64,000 bases of DNA from Actinoplanes missouriensis 431 (GTDB lineage: Bacteria > Actinomycetota > Actinomycetes > Mycobacteriales > Micromonosporaceae): the NCBI RefSeq assembly GCF_000284295.1, contig NC_017093.1, positions 7,068,001 to 7,132,000 of the forward strand. The letters run 5' to 3'. Below, piece by piece: positions 40,882 through 49,942 of the stretch (position 1 is its first letter; each line of letters starts with the position of its first letter). Position numbers and translations under genes: made by a program. The notes under the pieces were generated by a model. The model saw only the letters and a list, made by a program, of their open reading frames with translations. It was not told where the DNA came from and did no database searches.

Positions 40882-43362
40882 TCAGGCGGCTGCCCCGGTC
40901 AGGCGGTCGTCGTCCTCACGGTTGTCATGTTCACGGTTGTCATGTTCACCGTTGTCATGATCACGATTGTCATGATCACGGTCTCTCGTAGATGTGGGCT
41001 CCGGGTCGCCCGGGTGGCGGGGCTTCACCGGGTTCTCCGCATTGGCGCCGGGCTGGGTAGTGTTTTCACCCGGTGCCGTCACCGGGCGCGCGCCCAGGTC
41101 AGGATCCACCTCGTACATGCGGGCCTCGGCCAGGTCGAAGTACATCCCGGTGAGGCGCAACCGGCCGGCCGCCTCGGCGGCGCGAACCGTCGGGTAGGTC
41201 CGCAGGTTCGCGAGCTGCTGCGTCACGTTGTCGGTGCAGCAGCGCTGCTCGTCGGTGGAGTCGGAGAAGCGCACCCCGGACAGCGCGAGCCAGTCGCCCA
41301 GGTCCGTCCCCTTCTCGGCGGCGTTACCCATGATCGCGCGCACCGCGCCGCAGCCGGAGTGGCCGCAGACGGTGATCGTGGTGACCCCGAGGACGTCGAC
41401 GGCGTACTCGATCGCCGCGCCCACCGAGGAGTCAGGGCCGCCCGCGTCAGTCTTGCCCGAATCAGTCTTGCCCGTGTCAGTCTTGCCCGTGTCAGTCTTG
41501 CCCGTGTCAGTCTTGCCCGTGTCAGTCTTGCCCGTGTCAGTCTGGCCCGTGTCAGTCTGGCCCGTGTCTCTCTGGCCCGTGTCTTTCTCATCGTGGGGCG
41601 GGACGATGTTGCCCACGTTGCGCACGCAGAACAGGTCACCCGGGCCACTCGCGGTGATCAGGTTGGGAACGAGACGCGAGTCGGCGCAGGTGATGAAGAG
41701 CTGCTCCGGGCGCTGCCCGTCCCTCGCCAGGTCGGCGAGATGCGGGCGGACCAGCGGCGCGACCGCGCGCTCGAACTCCGCGATCCCGGCCGCCATGGCG
41801 TCCCGGCGCTGGTGGTCCATGCCTTGCCAGCGCGACCAGGAACCGACCAGGCCCGCCCGGGTCAGCCCCGGCGTGCGCTTGCCGCTGCCCAGCCGCCCGG
41901 ACGTGCCCTGACGGAACCAGGAGTCGTGCACCTCCCGGATCCGCACCCGGCCACCGGTGCGCTCGTAGCCCTCGCGCCAGTCCCGGACAGTCTCGAAGGC
42001 GCCGTGATCCAGGTAGTCCAGGTGCAGCTCCAGTTCGACCTCGGCGGCCGGCGGCAGCGCGCCCAGCTCGCGGATGAGCCGTGCGGACTCGACGAACGAC
42101 AGGGTGCCGGTGATCGTGACCTGCCACTGACCCGGCCCCTGCTGGACCCGGCGGATCTCACATCGGGTGAGCCGCCAGAGGATCATCACGGCAGCCGTGA
42201 TCATGCCCAGCGCGACACCGGTCAGGAGATCGGTGAGCACCACGCCCAGCAGCGTGACCAGGTAGGTCGGAAGCTCCCGGTGCCGGGCGTAGGTGCGGAT
42301 CTGGGCGAGGCTGACCAGGCGCAACCCGACCACGATGAGCACCGCGGCGAGCACCGCCATCGGGATCGTCTCCAGCAGGCCGGCGAAGAACAGCACGAAC
42401 GCCGCGATCCAGACGCCGTGCATGATGGCCGATGCTCGGGTACGCGCCCCGGCCGCCACGTTCGTCGAGCTGCGCACGATCACTCCGGTGACCGGCAGGC
42501 CGCCGAGCAGGCCGGACACCGTGTTCGCGGCACCCTGCCCGACCAGCTCCCGGTTCAGGTTGGCGCGTGGACCGTCGTGCATCCGGTCCACGGCCACCGC
42601 CGAGAGCAGCGACTCCACGCTGGCCACCAGCGCGATCGTCACCACCGCCACGAGGATCTCCCGCAGCGGCGCGTCCGGCCAGGCCGGCCGGATCAGACCG
42701 GCGAGCGGCTCGTCCGGCAGGTTCACCCGCTCCACGTCGGCGCCGATCACGGAGGCCAGCGCCGTCATCGACACCACCGCCACCAGGGCGGCGGGGAGCA
42801 GGGACAACTTCACGTGCAGAATTTTCTCGAGTCGGGGCCAGAGGATCAGGATCGCCACGGTGAACGCGCCGAGCATGGCCGCGACACCGTGGTGCTCGGC
42901 GATCTGGGTGGGTAGTTCCCGCAGGTTCTGCCAGGCGGAGCTCTGTGGAGCGCCGCCCAGCATGACGTGGATCTGGCTGAGCGCGATGACCAGGCCGATG
43001 CCGGCGAGCATGCCGTGCACGACGGCCGGTGACAGGGCGAGGGCGGCGCGGCCCATCCGGGACGCGCCAAGGATGATCTGGATGAGCCCGGCAACCGCGA
43101 CGATCGCGGCTGTGCCGGCGAACCCGAAGTTGGCCACGGTCCCGGCCACGATCACGGTCAGGCCGGCAGCGGGGCCGCTGACCTGTAACGGAGCGCCGCC
43201 GAGGGCACCGGCGACAATGCCGCCGACAACCGCGGCGACCAACCCCGCCAAGAGCGGGGCCCCCGATGCCGCAGCGATACCGAGCGACAGCGGGATGGCG
43301 ATCAGGAACACGACGATGGACGCCGGCAAGTCCCGGCGCAACAGTTGCGTCAAGTCGGACAT
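40882..43362 (-). CDS. SulP anion transporter fused to a beta-carbonic anhydrase
   Basis: 826 residues. The N-terminal about 480 residues are a SulP transporter of about 10-12 membrane segments (DLPASIVVFLIAIPLSLGIAA, LSPAVVHGMLAGIGLVIALSQ, ASVESLLSAVAVDRMHDGPR, NRELVGQGAANTVSGLLGG) with a STAS-like stretch. The C-terminal beta-carbonic anhydrase has zinc ligands in ITCADSRLVP (Cys/Asp/Arg) and VCGHSGCGAVRAI (His, Cys). Fusion suggests bicarbonate uptake coupled to CO2 hydration, as in other bacterial BicA/SulP-CA proteins. A 10-unit TDTGK-type linker splits the anhydrase at PPHDEK...SSVGAAIEYA. ATG 43362 lacks a clear ribosome site. Confidence 0.9.
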   Translation of the reverse strand: MSDLTQLLRRDLPASIVVFLIAIPLSLGIAAASGAPLLAGLVAAVVGGIVAGALGGAPLQVSGPAAGLTVIVAGTVANFGFAGTAAIVAVAGLIQIILGASRMGRAALALSPAVVHGMLAGIGLVIALSQIHVMLGGAPQSSAWQNLRELPTQIAEHHGVAAMLGAFTVAILILWPRLEKILHVKLSLLPAALVAVVSMTALASVIGADVERVNLPDEPLAGLIRPAWPDAPLREILVAVVTIALVASVESLLSAVAVDRMHDGPRANLNRELVGQGAANTVSGLLGGLPVTGVIVRSSTNVAAGARTRASAIMHGVWIAAFVLFFAGLLETIPMAVLAAVLIVVGLRLVSLAQIRTYARHRELPTYLVTLLGVVLTDLLTGVALGMITAAVMILWRLTRCEIRRVQQGPGQWQVTITGTLSFVESARLIRELGALPPAAEVELELHLDYLDHGAFETVRDWREGYERTGGRVRIREVHDSWFRQGTSGRLGSGKRTPGLTRAGLVGSWSRWQGMDHQRRDAMAAGIAEFERAVAPLVRPHLADLARDGQRPEQLFITCADSRLVPNLITASGPGDLFCVRNVGNIVPPHDEKDTGQRDTGQTDTGQTDTGKTDTGKTDTGKTDTGKTDTGKTDSGKTDAGGPDSSVGAAIEYAVDVLGVTTITVCGHSGCGAVRAIMGNAAEKGTDLGDWLALSGVRFSDSTDEQRCCTDNVTQQLANLRTYPTVRAAEAAGRLRLTGMYFDLAEARMYEVDPDLGARPVTAPGENTTQPGANAENPVKPRHPGDPEPTSTRDRDHDNRDHDNGEHDNREHDNREDDDRLTGAAA
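40921..40980. repeat. 4 x 15-bp in-frame repeat at the SulP-CA C-terminus
   Basis: Unit GTTGTCATG(T/A)TCAC(G/C), coding HDN(R/G)(D/E) pentapeptides near the C-terminus. Confidence 0.92.
41431..41580. repeat. 10 x 15-bp in-frame repeat in the carbonic anhydrase domain
   Basis: Unit GTCAGTCTTGCCCGT, ten copies (two diverged), coding (K/Q)TDTG pentapeptides between the zinc-Cys/RNVGN strand and the SSVGAAIEYAV helix of the carbonic anhydrase. Confidence 0.97.
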
Positions 43363-43568
43363 TTCAGCAAAATACCGAATAATGGTTAACGGGTCATTAC
43401 GCAACTGGCCCTTACCTGCAAAACACAGCAAACTGCCGCCTGGCACTCAGCCAGATCTCAGCAAACTGTGGATCATGGCGACTGCGGTCCGGCGGTCCCA
43501 GACCGGAGGATCTGCGCCTCACGGGCGCTCAGGCCGGAAGTCTTCCGCTCGGTCGCGGGGATGCCGCG

Positions 43569-43604
43569 AAAACAAAACTGGCCCCCGTTGGACACGGGAG
43601 CCAG
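43569..43604 (-). terminator. rho-independent terminator of the epimerase gene
   Basis: On the minus strand: CTGGCTCCCGT, loop, ACGGGGGCCAG (11 bp with one G-U), then TTTTGTTTT. It lies 22 bp after the stop of the epimerase gene and separates it from the SulP-CA gene. Confidence 0.9.
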
Positions 43605-43625
43605 CATGATGAGAAAGATCAGACG

Positions 43626-44765
43626 TCAGGCCTTCCAGACATCCTTGTTCGACTCGTACATGTCGCGAAGGATCATCGGGACGTCGTACTTGACCTTCCA
43701 GTCCGGGTAGTGCTCCTCGAACCGGGCCGTGCTGCTGATCCACCACTGGTGGTCGCCGACCCGGTTCTCCGGGACGTACTCGGTCTTCGCCTCGACACCC
43801 GCGATCGACGAGGCGATCTGGAACGCCTCCAGAACGCTGCAGTTCGACGTGCGGCCGCCACCCATGTTGTAGACCTCGGCGACCCGGGGCGCCTTGTGGA
43901 ACGCCTCGAACGCGGAGACCAGGTCACTGGAGTGGATCGCGTCGCGGACCTGCTTGCCCTTGTATCCGAAGATCCGGTACAGGCGCTGCTCCATGACACA
44001 GCGCATCACGTACGCCAGGAAGCCGTGCAGTTCCGCCGCGGAGTGCCCCGGCCCGGTCAGCGTGCCGCCACGAAACACCGCGGTGGGCATGTCGAAGTAG
44101 CGGCCGTACTCCTGAACCATCACATCCGCGGCGACCTTGGAGGCGCCGAAGACGGAGTGCAGGCACTGGTCGATCGACATGGTCTCGTCGATGCCGTCGT
44201 ACCACTTGTGGTCGGCGGGCAGCTCCCAGCGGGTGTCCTGCTCGATCAGGGGCAGCGAGTTCGGCAGGTCGCCGTAGACCTTGTTGGTCGAGGTGAAGAT
44301 GAACGGCGCGTCGATCGCGTGCCGGCGGGTCGCCTCGAGCATGTTGATCGTGCCGACCGCGTTGACGTCGAAGTCGGTGAACGGCTCGCGGGCGGCCCAG
44401 TCGTGGCTCGGCTGCGCGGCCGCGTGAATCACCAGGCCGATGTTCCTACCGAGGCCGGCGAAGAGCTTGTCCAGGCCGTCCCGGTCCCGGATGTCGACGA
44501 CGTGGTGCGTGTACCGGGCGCCGACCTCCTTGGTGAGCCGCTCCAGGTTCCACTTGGTGGAACCGTCGGCGCCGAAGAAGTAGCCGCGCATGTCGTTGTC
44601 GACGCCGACCACGTCCATGCCGAGCGCGGCGAAGTGCCGGACCGCCTCGGACCCGATCAGGCCGGCCGATCCGGTGATCACAACAACACTGCCCGTCGAA
44701 CCAGCACTGCCGGTCGAACCAACACTGCCAGTCGAACCAACACTGCCAGTCGAACCGCTGCTCAT
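43626..44765 (-). CDS. NAD-dependent sugar-nucleotide epimerase, CDP-paratose/tyvelose 2-epimerase-like
   Basis: 379 residues from ATG 44765 with GGAGG 5 nt upstream. After a 25-residue GSTGSV repeat leader, the extended SDR fold begins VVVITGSAGLIGSEAVRHFA (NAD glycines) and LVIHAAAQPSHDWAARE; PFIFTSTNKVYGDLPN; FRGGTLTGPGH. The YxxxK catalytic motif reads FGASK, with Phe at the Tyr position. The pattern (HSVFGASKVAADVMVQEYGR) fits the CDP-paratose 2-epimerase-like subgroup. No neighbouring CDP-sugar genes in view. Divergent from the GCS2/ATP-grasp gene. Confidence 0.83.
   Translation of the reverse strand: MSSGSTGSVGSTGSVGSTGSAGSTGSVVVITGSAGLIGSEAVRHFAALGMDVVGVDNDMRGYFFGADGSTKWNLERLTKEVGARYTHHVVDIRDRDGLDKLFAGLGRNIGLVIHAAAQPSHDWAAREPFTDFDVNAVGTINMLEATRRHAIDAPFIFTSTNKVYGDLPNSLPLIEQDTRWELPADHKWYDGIDETMSIDQCLHSVFGASKVAADVMVQEYGRYFDMPTAVFRGGTLTGPGHSAAELHGFLAYVMRCVMEQRLYRIFGYKGKQVRDAIHSSDLVSAFEAFHKAPRVAEVYNMGGGRTSNCSVLEAFQIASSIAGVEAKTEYVPENRVGDHQWWISSTARFEEHYPDWKVKYDVPMILRDMYESNKDVWKA
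44685..44756. repeat. 4 x 18-bp in-frame repeat in the epimerase N-terminus
   Basis: Unit AACACTGCCAGTCGAACC, four copies, coding GSTGSV hexapeptides directly after the start codon and before the first beta strand. Confidence 0.95.
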
Positions 44766-45111
44766 CAGGACCTCCGTTGGATGTGGGGCGCCACCGGCCG
44801 AGGTTACACAGGGCCGGCTTCCCGCGGACGAGCCGGTCGGTGATGACGCCCAGGGTAGTGACCCGCGTGGCGGCCGATGTCGGGGCCGATGTCGGGGCCG
44901 ATGTCGGGGCCGATGTCGGGGCCGATGTCGGGGCCGATGTCGGGGCTGATGTCCCGACCGGTGCCGCGGCCGGGTACTCGGCGAACGCGTGACGTAGTCG
45001 GTCTTGATGCTTGACCGGCGCGTGAAACGGGCACGTCACAGATTCGCTACATCAAATGGGAAAGCTCCGGCGGATACGAACCCTTTTGCCGGAACTCATG
45101 CGGAGGCGTCG
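44766..45111. other. 346-bp intergenic region between divergent genes
   Basis: Holds the promoters and ribosome sites of the epimerase (GGAGG at about 44771) and the GCS2::ATP-grasp gene (GGAGG at 45102-45106). Within it is a 7 x 12-bp repeat array. TTGACC at 45011-45016 may be a -35 box for the plus-strand gene; no matching -10 is clear. Confidence 0.6.
44870..44953. repeat. 7 x 12-bp tandem array
   Basis: Unit GGGGCCGATGTC, seven copies, in the upstream region of both divergent genes. Confidence 0.95.
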
Positions 45112-47985
45112 ATGACGGAATCCCTTCAGGCAGCCATCCCCCACGCTGCTGCTGGATCCGAGAAGACCGATAAGTCCGGAAAGCAGGCTTTGACCCTCGG
45201 GGTGGAGGAGGAACTCCACGTCGTCGACCTGGGGACGCGCGAACTCGTACCCCAGGCTCCGGAGATCCTGGACCGCCTGGATGCCGCGCACTTCTCGGCC
45301 GAACTGCACCGGTCCGTCGTGGAGACCAACACCCCGGTGAGCGACACGCTGGACGGTCTGCGGGCCGGCATCATCGAGCGGCGGCGATCGGCGATCACCG
45401 TGGCCGAATCGCTCGGATTGGGCCTGGTCGCCGCCGGGACCGTACCGCTGGTCGACCTGGACCGGCTGCCGGTGACGCCGACGAGCCGATACCAGAGGAT
45501 GCTCCACGAGTACCAGATGCTGGTGAGGGAACAGCTGATCTGCGGCGCGCAGGTGCACGTCGGCGTGCCGGACCGGGACGAGGCCGTCGCTGTCGCGCAG
45601 CGGGTCACGCCGGTACTGCCGGTGCTGCTCGCGCTCTCCGCCAGCTCGCCCTACTGGATGGGCGAGGACTCCGGGTACGCCAGTGTCCGCTCCCTGGTGT
45701 GGATGCGCTGGCCGACCGCCGGCGACAGCGGGCCGCTGCACTCCGCGGCCGAGCACGAGGAGCTGGTCAGCGATCTGATCGCGTCCGGGACGATCAGCGA
45801 CCCGAAAATGGTCTACTTCGACGTCCGGCCGTCGGCGCACGTGCCGACCGTGGAGCTGCGGGTCACCGACGCCAGCTCGGACGTGGAGACGGTCGTGCTG
45901 ATCGCCGGCCTTTTCCGTGCGCTGGTGTTGCGAGCGCAGCAGCAGCACCGGGCCTATCTGAACAGTGCTTCCCTGGACGGCGCCCTCCCCAACGGTGCAC
46001 TGCCCAACGGTGCACTGCTTGGCGGCGCTGTCCCGAACGGCGCTCTGCTGAACGACCCGCGGCTGAACGACCCGCGGCTGAACGGCCCGCTGCTGAACGA
46101 TCCGCTGCTGAACGGTGCTGGTGGGCCGATACCGCCCGTTCGGCCGCCGCTGCACCGGGCCGCGATGTGGCGGGCCGCCCGGTCCGGGCTGGAGGGTGAC
46201 CTGCTCGATCTGCCGCGCTCCCCCGTTCCGGTGCCGGCCGGGGTGGCGGTCGAGCGCCTGATCGGCGAACTGCGGCCGCAACTGGAGGAACTCGGCGACT
46301 GGGAACAGGTCTACGACCTGTCGCTGCGGGCGCTGAGCCGGGGCAGCTCGGCCGCGCGGCAGCGTCGCGCGCTGGGCCGTCGCGGCCGGCTCGCCGACGT
46401 GGTGGACATGCTGGTCAGCGAGACCCGCGGGGAAACCTCCTGGAACGGCGGGGCGGCTCCCGCCAGTGCTGGGCTGTCCGGAGTGCTGCCCGATGCGCCG
46501 AGCCTGGAGGCATACGGGGCAGCCGGGGACGAGGCGTTCCCGGACGGGCGGGTGGAACCGGCCTACGCGGGGATGCTGCCGGTGCTCACCGCGCTCGGAG
46601 CGAGCGGTCTGCGGCAGCGGGAGGACAAGCGGGACGACGAGCAGCGGGCCCGCGGGATCACGTTCAGCGTGGCCGGCGAGGCAGCTACCCGGCTGTTCCC
46701 GTTCGACCTGGTGCCGCGGATCGTGCCGGCCGCGGACTGGGGACACCTGCGGACCGGTCTCACCCAGCGGGTGCAGGCGCTCGACGCGTTCCTCACCGAC
46801 GTGTACGGCGAACGCCAGATCGTGAGCGACGGGGTCATCCCGGAATGGGTGGTCAACGGGTCGCCGGAGCTGCGGGCGAGCGGCGCGCTGATCCGGCGCC
46901 GCGCGGTGCGCACCCAGGTGGCCGGCGTCGACCTGGTGAAGGACTCGACGACGGGTGAGTGGCGCGTCCTGGAGGACAACCTGCGGGTGCCGTCCGGAAT
47001 CGCCTATGCGATGCAGAACCGCCGTCTGACCTGGAGTGTCCTGCCCGAGCTGCCCCGCCCGGCCGGCCTGGTGTCCGTCGAGGAGACGCCCAAGCTGCTG
47101 AAGCGGGCACTGCTCGAAGCGGCCGGCCCGGCCGCCGGCGACGATCCGCATCTCGTGGTGCTCAGCCAGGGGCCGGACGACTCGGCGTGGTTCGAGCACA
47201 AGATGCTCGCCGAGGCCATGGAGGTGCCCGTGGTCCGCAGCACCGAACTCTTCGTGGACGAAGGGCCCGGGGTGAATGGGTTCGGGGTGAATGGGCTTGG
47301 TGTGAATGGGCTTGGGGTGAACAGCGGCCGCAGGGGGCCGCGAGTGTGGCGCCTGCGGGACGGCCACCGCTACCCGGTCGACGTGATCTATCTGCGGATG
47401 GGCGAGGACAGCCTGGTGCACTCCCCCGGCGCGGACGGGATGCCGCTCGGGCCGAGCCTGGTGTCCGCGCTGCACGCCGACACCGTCGTGCTGGCGAACG
47501 CCCTGGGCAACGGCATCGCCGACGACAAGGCGGTGTACGCCTACGTGCCCCGGATGATCGAGTACTACCTGGGCGAGAAGCCGATCCTGGCCGACGTGCG
47601 TACCTACCTCTGCGGACTGCCCGACCAGCGGGTGGAGGTGCTGTCCCGCCTGGACGAGCTGGTCTGCAAGCCGGTCGACGGGTACGGCGGCGACCGGATC
47701 GTGATCGGACCGCACGCCACCGCCGACGAGCTGGACGCGCTGCGCCGGCAGATCCAGACGGCGCCGCACCGGTGGGTGGCTCAGGAGCTGGTGCAGCTCT
47801 CCACGCATCCGGTCTTCGACGGTCACCGGCTCGCACCGCGGCACGTGGACCTGCGGGCATTCGTGTTCACCGGCAAGCACTCCACCGTCGCGCCGGCGGC
47901 GCTGACCCGGGTGGCCCCGGCGGGAAGCATGATCGTCAATTCCTCGCGGGGCGGCGGGTCGAAGGACACCTGGTTGTTGGGCTGA
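45112..47985 (+). CDS. GCS2-type carboxylate-amine ligase fused to a circularly permuted ATP-grasp
   Basis: 957 residues from ATG 45112 (GGAGG 5 nt before). Residues about 25-400: glutamate-cysteine-ligase 2/YbdK fold (LTLGVEEELHVVDLGTRELV, SVVETNTPVSDTLDGL, LICGAQVHVGVPD, VELRVTDASSDVETVV). Residues about 470-957: circularly permuted type 2 ATP-grasp (FPFDLVPRIVPAADWGHLRTG, RVLEDNLRVPSGIAYAMQNR, DGYGGDRIVIGPHA-type C-terminal part). Both halves ligate amino groups to carboxylates with ATP, so the fusion should make a small peptide or amide. Upstream of an amidotransferase and a peptidase. Two 15-bp repeat blocks sit between and within domains. Confidence 0.87.
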   Translation: MTESLQAAIPHAAAGSEKTDKSGKQALTLGVEEELHVVDLGTRELVPQAPEILDRLDAAHFSAELHRSVVETNTPVSDTLDGLRAGIIERRRSAITVAESLGLGLVAAGTVPLVDLDRLPVTPTSRYQRMLHEYQMLVREQLICGAQVHVGVPDRDEAVAVAQRVTPVLPVLLALSASSPYWMGEDSGYASVRSLVWMRWPTAGDSGPLHSAAEHEELVSDLIASGTISDPKMVYFDVRPSAHVPTVELRVTDASSDVETVVLIAGLFRALVLRAQQQHRAYLNSASLDGALPNGALPNGALLGGAVPNGALLNDPRLNDPRLNGPLLNDPLLNGAGGPIPPVRPPLHRAAMWRAARSGLEGDLLDLPRSPVPVPAGVAVERLIGELRPQLEELGDWEQVYDLSLRALSRGSSAARQRRALGRRGRLADVVDMLVSETRGETSWNGGAAPASAGLSGVLPDAPSLEAYGAAGDEAFPDGRVEPAYAGMLPVLTALGASGLRQREDKRDDEQRARGITFSVAGEAATRLFPFDLVPRIVPAADWGHLRTGLTQRVQALDAFLTDVYGERQIVSDGVIPEWVVNGSPELRASGALIRRRAVRTQVAGVDLVKDSTTGEWRVLEDNLRVPSGIAYAMQNRRLTWSVLPELPRPAGLVSVEETPKLLKRALLEAAGPAAGDDPHLVVLSQGPDDSAWFEHKMLAEAMEVPVVRSTELFVDEGPGVNGFGVNGLGVNGLGVNSGRRGPRVWRLRDGHRYPVDVIYLRMGEDSLVHSPGADGMPLGPSLVSALHADTVVLANALGNGIADDKAVYAYVPRMIEYYLGEKPILADVRTYLCGLPDQRVEVLSRLDELVCKPVDGYGGDRIVIGPHATADELDALRRQIQTAPHRWVAQELVQLSTHPVFDGHRLAPRHVDLRAFVFTGKHSTVAPAALTRVAPAGSMIVNSSRGGGSKDTWLLG
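45961..46110. repeat. 10 x 15-bp in-frame repeat between ligase domains
   Basis: Consensus AACGGTGCACTGCCC drifting to AACGACCCGCGGCTG, ten units, coding NGALP then NDPRL pentapeptides between the GCS2 domain and the segment preceding the ATP-grasp. Confidence 0.95.
47269..47328. repeat. 4 x 15-bp in-frame repeat in the ATP-grasp domain
   Basis: Unit GGGGTGAATGGGCTT, four copies, coding GVNGL pentapeptides in the loop after STELFVDEGP. Confidence 0.95.
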
Positions 47986-48058
47986 CTGGGTTGCTGGGCT
48001 GACTGGGTTATTGGGCTGACTGGGTTATTGGGCTGACTGGGTTATTGGGCTGAGTTTT
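47974..48058. repeat. 5 x 17-bp array spanning the ligase stop
   Basis: TT(A/G)TTGGGCTGACTGGG, five units; the first contains the true TGA (47983-47985). Ends 40 bp before the amidotransferase start. Confidence 0.95.
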
Positions 48059-48097
48059 CTTTCTCAAACAGAACGGTTTCAACAGGGAGGTTGTTAC

Positions 48098-49930
48098 ATG
48101 TGCGGGATCGCCGGCGAGCTGGTTTTCGGCGACCGGGCCGCGGACACTGACGCGGTCCGCCGGATGCTGCCGTGCCTCGAATCGCGGGGCCCGGACGGCG
48201 ACGGGTTGTGGGCGCGAGAGCGGGTGGCGTTCGGTCACCGGAGACTGAAAATCATCGACCTGTCCGAGAACGGCGCGCAGCCGATGACGGATGAGCGGCT
48301 CGGGCTCACCGTGGTCTTCAACGGGTGCATCTACAACTACCGGCAGCTGCGAGAAGAGCTCCAGGGGTACGGCTACACGTTCTTCTCCACGTCGGACACG
48401 GAGGTGATCCTGAAGGCGTACCACCGCTGGGGCGCCGACTGTGTCACGCACTTCCTGGGCATGTTCGCGTTCGCGATCGCCGAGCACGCCAGCGGGACCG
48501 TCACGCTGGCCCGGGACCGTCTCGGGATCAAGCCGCTCTACCTGGCCGAGACGCCGGGACGGTTGCGGTTCGCGTCGACGCTCCCGGCTCTGCTGGCGGC
48601 CGGCCGGTCGACAGGGGGCGGGCCGGCCGAGGATCACATTGACACCAGCATCGACAAGGTGGCGCTGCACCACTACATGACGTTCCACTCGGTGGTCCCC
48701 GCGCCGCGGACCATCATCAACGGGGTGCGGAAGCTGCCGCCGGCCACCGTGCGAGTGATCCGTGCGGACGGGACATCCACGGAGCGGGTGTACTGGGAGG
48801 CGAGCTTCACCCGTACCCCATCGCTCAGTAAGGGCGAGTGGGCAGAAGCTGAGTGGGCCGAAGCTGAGTGGGCAGAAGCGGTGCGCGACAGGCTGAGGCT
48901 GGCCGTGGAACGGCGGATGGTCGCCGACGTTCCCGTCGGCGTGCTGCTCTCCGGCGGCCTGGACTCCAGTTTCATCGTGGCGCTGCTCGCCGAGCAGGGG
49001 CAGACCGGCCTGACCACGTTCAGCATCGGGTTCGAGGCGGCCGGCGGGGAGAGCGGCGACGAGTTCGAGTACTCCAACCTGATCGCGGCGAAGTTCGGCA
49101 CCGAGCACCACCAGATCCGTATCGGACAGGACCGTTTCCTGCCGGCCGTGGAGCGGACCGTGGCCGCGATGAGCGAACCGATGGTCAGCCACGACTGCAT
49201 CGCGTTCAACCTTCTCAGTGAGGACGTGGCGAAGCAGGTCAAGGTCGTACAATCGGGACAGGGTGCGGACGAGATCTTCGCCGGCTACAGCTGGTATCCG
49301 CCCCTCGGCGGCGTGCCCCGGGACAGGGCCGTCGAGGCGTACGCGAAGGAGTTCTTCGACAGGCCTCACAGCGAGTTGGCGGGCCAGCTCAACCCCGAGT
49401 GGCTGGCCGAGAATGATCCCTCGCTGGCGTTCGTCCGGGCGAGCTTCGGACGACCGGGGGCGACCACGGCCGTCGATGCGGCACTGCGCCTCGACTCACA
49501 GGTGATGCTCGTCGACGACCCGGTCAAACGGGTGGACAACATGACTATGGCGTGGGGCCTGGAAGCGCGCGTACCGTTCCTGGATCACGAGTTGGTGGAA
49601 CTCGCGGCGGCCTGCCCGCCCGAGGTGAAGTTGGCGCAGGACGGCAAGGGGGTGCTCAAGGACGCGGCCCGCGGCCTCGTTCCCGACGAGGTCATCGACC
49701 GGCCGAAGGGGTACTTCCCGGTGCCCGGCATCCGGCATCTCGAAGGCCCGATGCTGGAGAAGGTGCGCGACGCGCTGCATGCGCGGGCCGCGCGGGACCG
49801 GGGCCTGTTCCGGACCGAGTACGTGGACGCGCTGCTCGCCGACCCGAACACGCCGCGCACGACGCTCGGGGCGAACCAGTTGTGGCAGCTCGCGCTGCTG
49901 GAGATGTGGTTGCAGGAAAACGGGATCTGA
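48098..49930 (+). CDS. asparagine-synthase-family amidotransferase (N-acetylglutaminylglutamine amidotransferase-like)
   Basis: 610 residues from ATG 48098 (GGGAGG 8 nt before). Class II glutamine amidotransferase domain with Cys2 (MCGIAGELVFG), ESRGPDGDGLWARERVAFGHRR and NGCIYNYRQLREEL; synthetase domain with the PPi loop GVLLSGGLDSS (about residue 288), VQSGQGADEIFAGYSWY and LEARVPFLDHELVELA. The long match to the 'trio' amidotransferases that amidate N-acetylglutaminylglutamine, and the adjacent ligase and peptidase genes, suggest it amidates a small peptide; this assignment is inference. A 3 x 15-bp repeat inserts EWAEA after SLSKG. The next start is 13 nt away. Confidence 0.86.
   Translation: MCGIAGELVFGDRAADTDAVRRMLPCLESRGPDGDGLWARERVAFGHRRLKIIDLSENGAQPMTDERLGLTVVFNGCIYNYRQLREELQGYGYTFFSTSDTEVILKAYHRWGADCVTHFLGMFAFAIAEHASGTVTLARDRLGIKPLYLAETPGRLRFASTLPALLAAGRSTGGGPAEDHIDTSIDKVALHHYMTFHSVVPAPRTIINGVRKLPPATVRVIRADGTSTERVYWEASFTRTPSLSKGEWAEAEWAEAEWAEAVRDRLRLAVERRMVADVPVGVLLSGGLDSSFIVALLAEQGQTGLTTFSIGFEAAGGESGDEFEYSNLIAAKFGTEHHQIRIGQDRFLPAVERTVAAMSEPMVSHDCIAFNLLSEDVAKQVKVVQSGQGADEIFAGYSWYPPLGGVPRDRAVEAYAKEFFDRPHSELAGQLNPEWLAENDPSLAFVRASFGRPGATTAVDAALRLDSQVMLVDDPVKRVDNMTMAWGLEARVPFLDHELVELAAACPPEVKLAQDGKGVLKDAARGLVPDEVIDRPKGYFPVPGIRHLEGPMLEKVRDALHARAARDRGLFRTEYVDALLADPNTPRTTLGANQLWQLALLEMWLQENGI
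48836..48880. repeat. 3 x 15-bp in-frame repeat in the amidotransferase
   Basis: Unit GAGTGGGC(A/C)GAAGC(T/G), coding EWAEA three times between the two enzyme domains. Confidence 0.93.
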
Positions 49931-49942
49931 GGAGATTTCTTA

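Noticed and set aside
41431..41580. Phase variation by repeat number
   Set aside because: Coding periods are multiples of three, so gain or loss of units changes linker length but cannot switch the gene off by frameshift.
41228..41911. Plus-strand open frame antiparallel to the carbonic anhydrase domain
   Set aside because: It is open because the 15-bp repeat has no stop in several frames; the minus-strand frame contains the conserved zinc ligands.
43363..43446. Upstream extension of the SulP-carbonic anhydrase start
   Set aside because: The 28 extra residues have no SulP character, and the membrane domain begins normally after the ATG at 43362.
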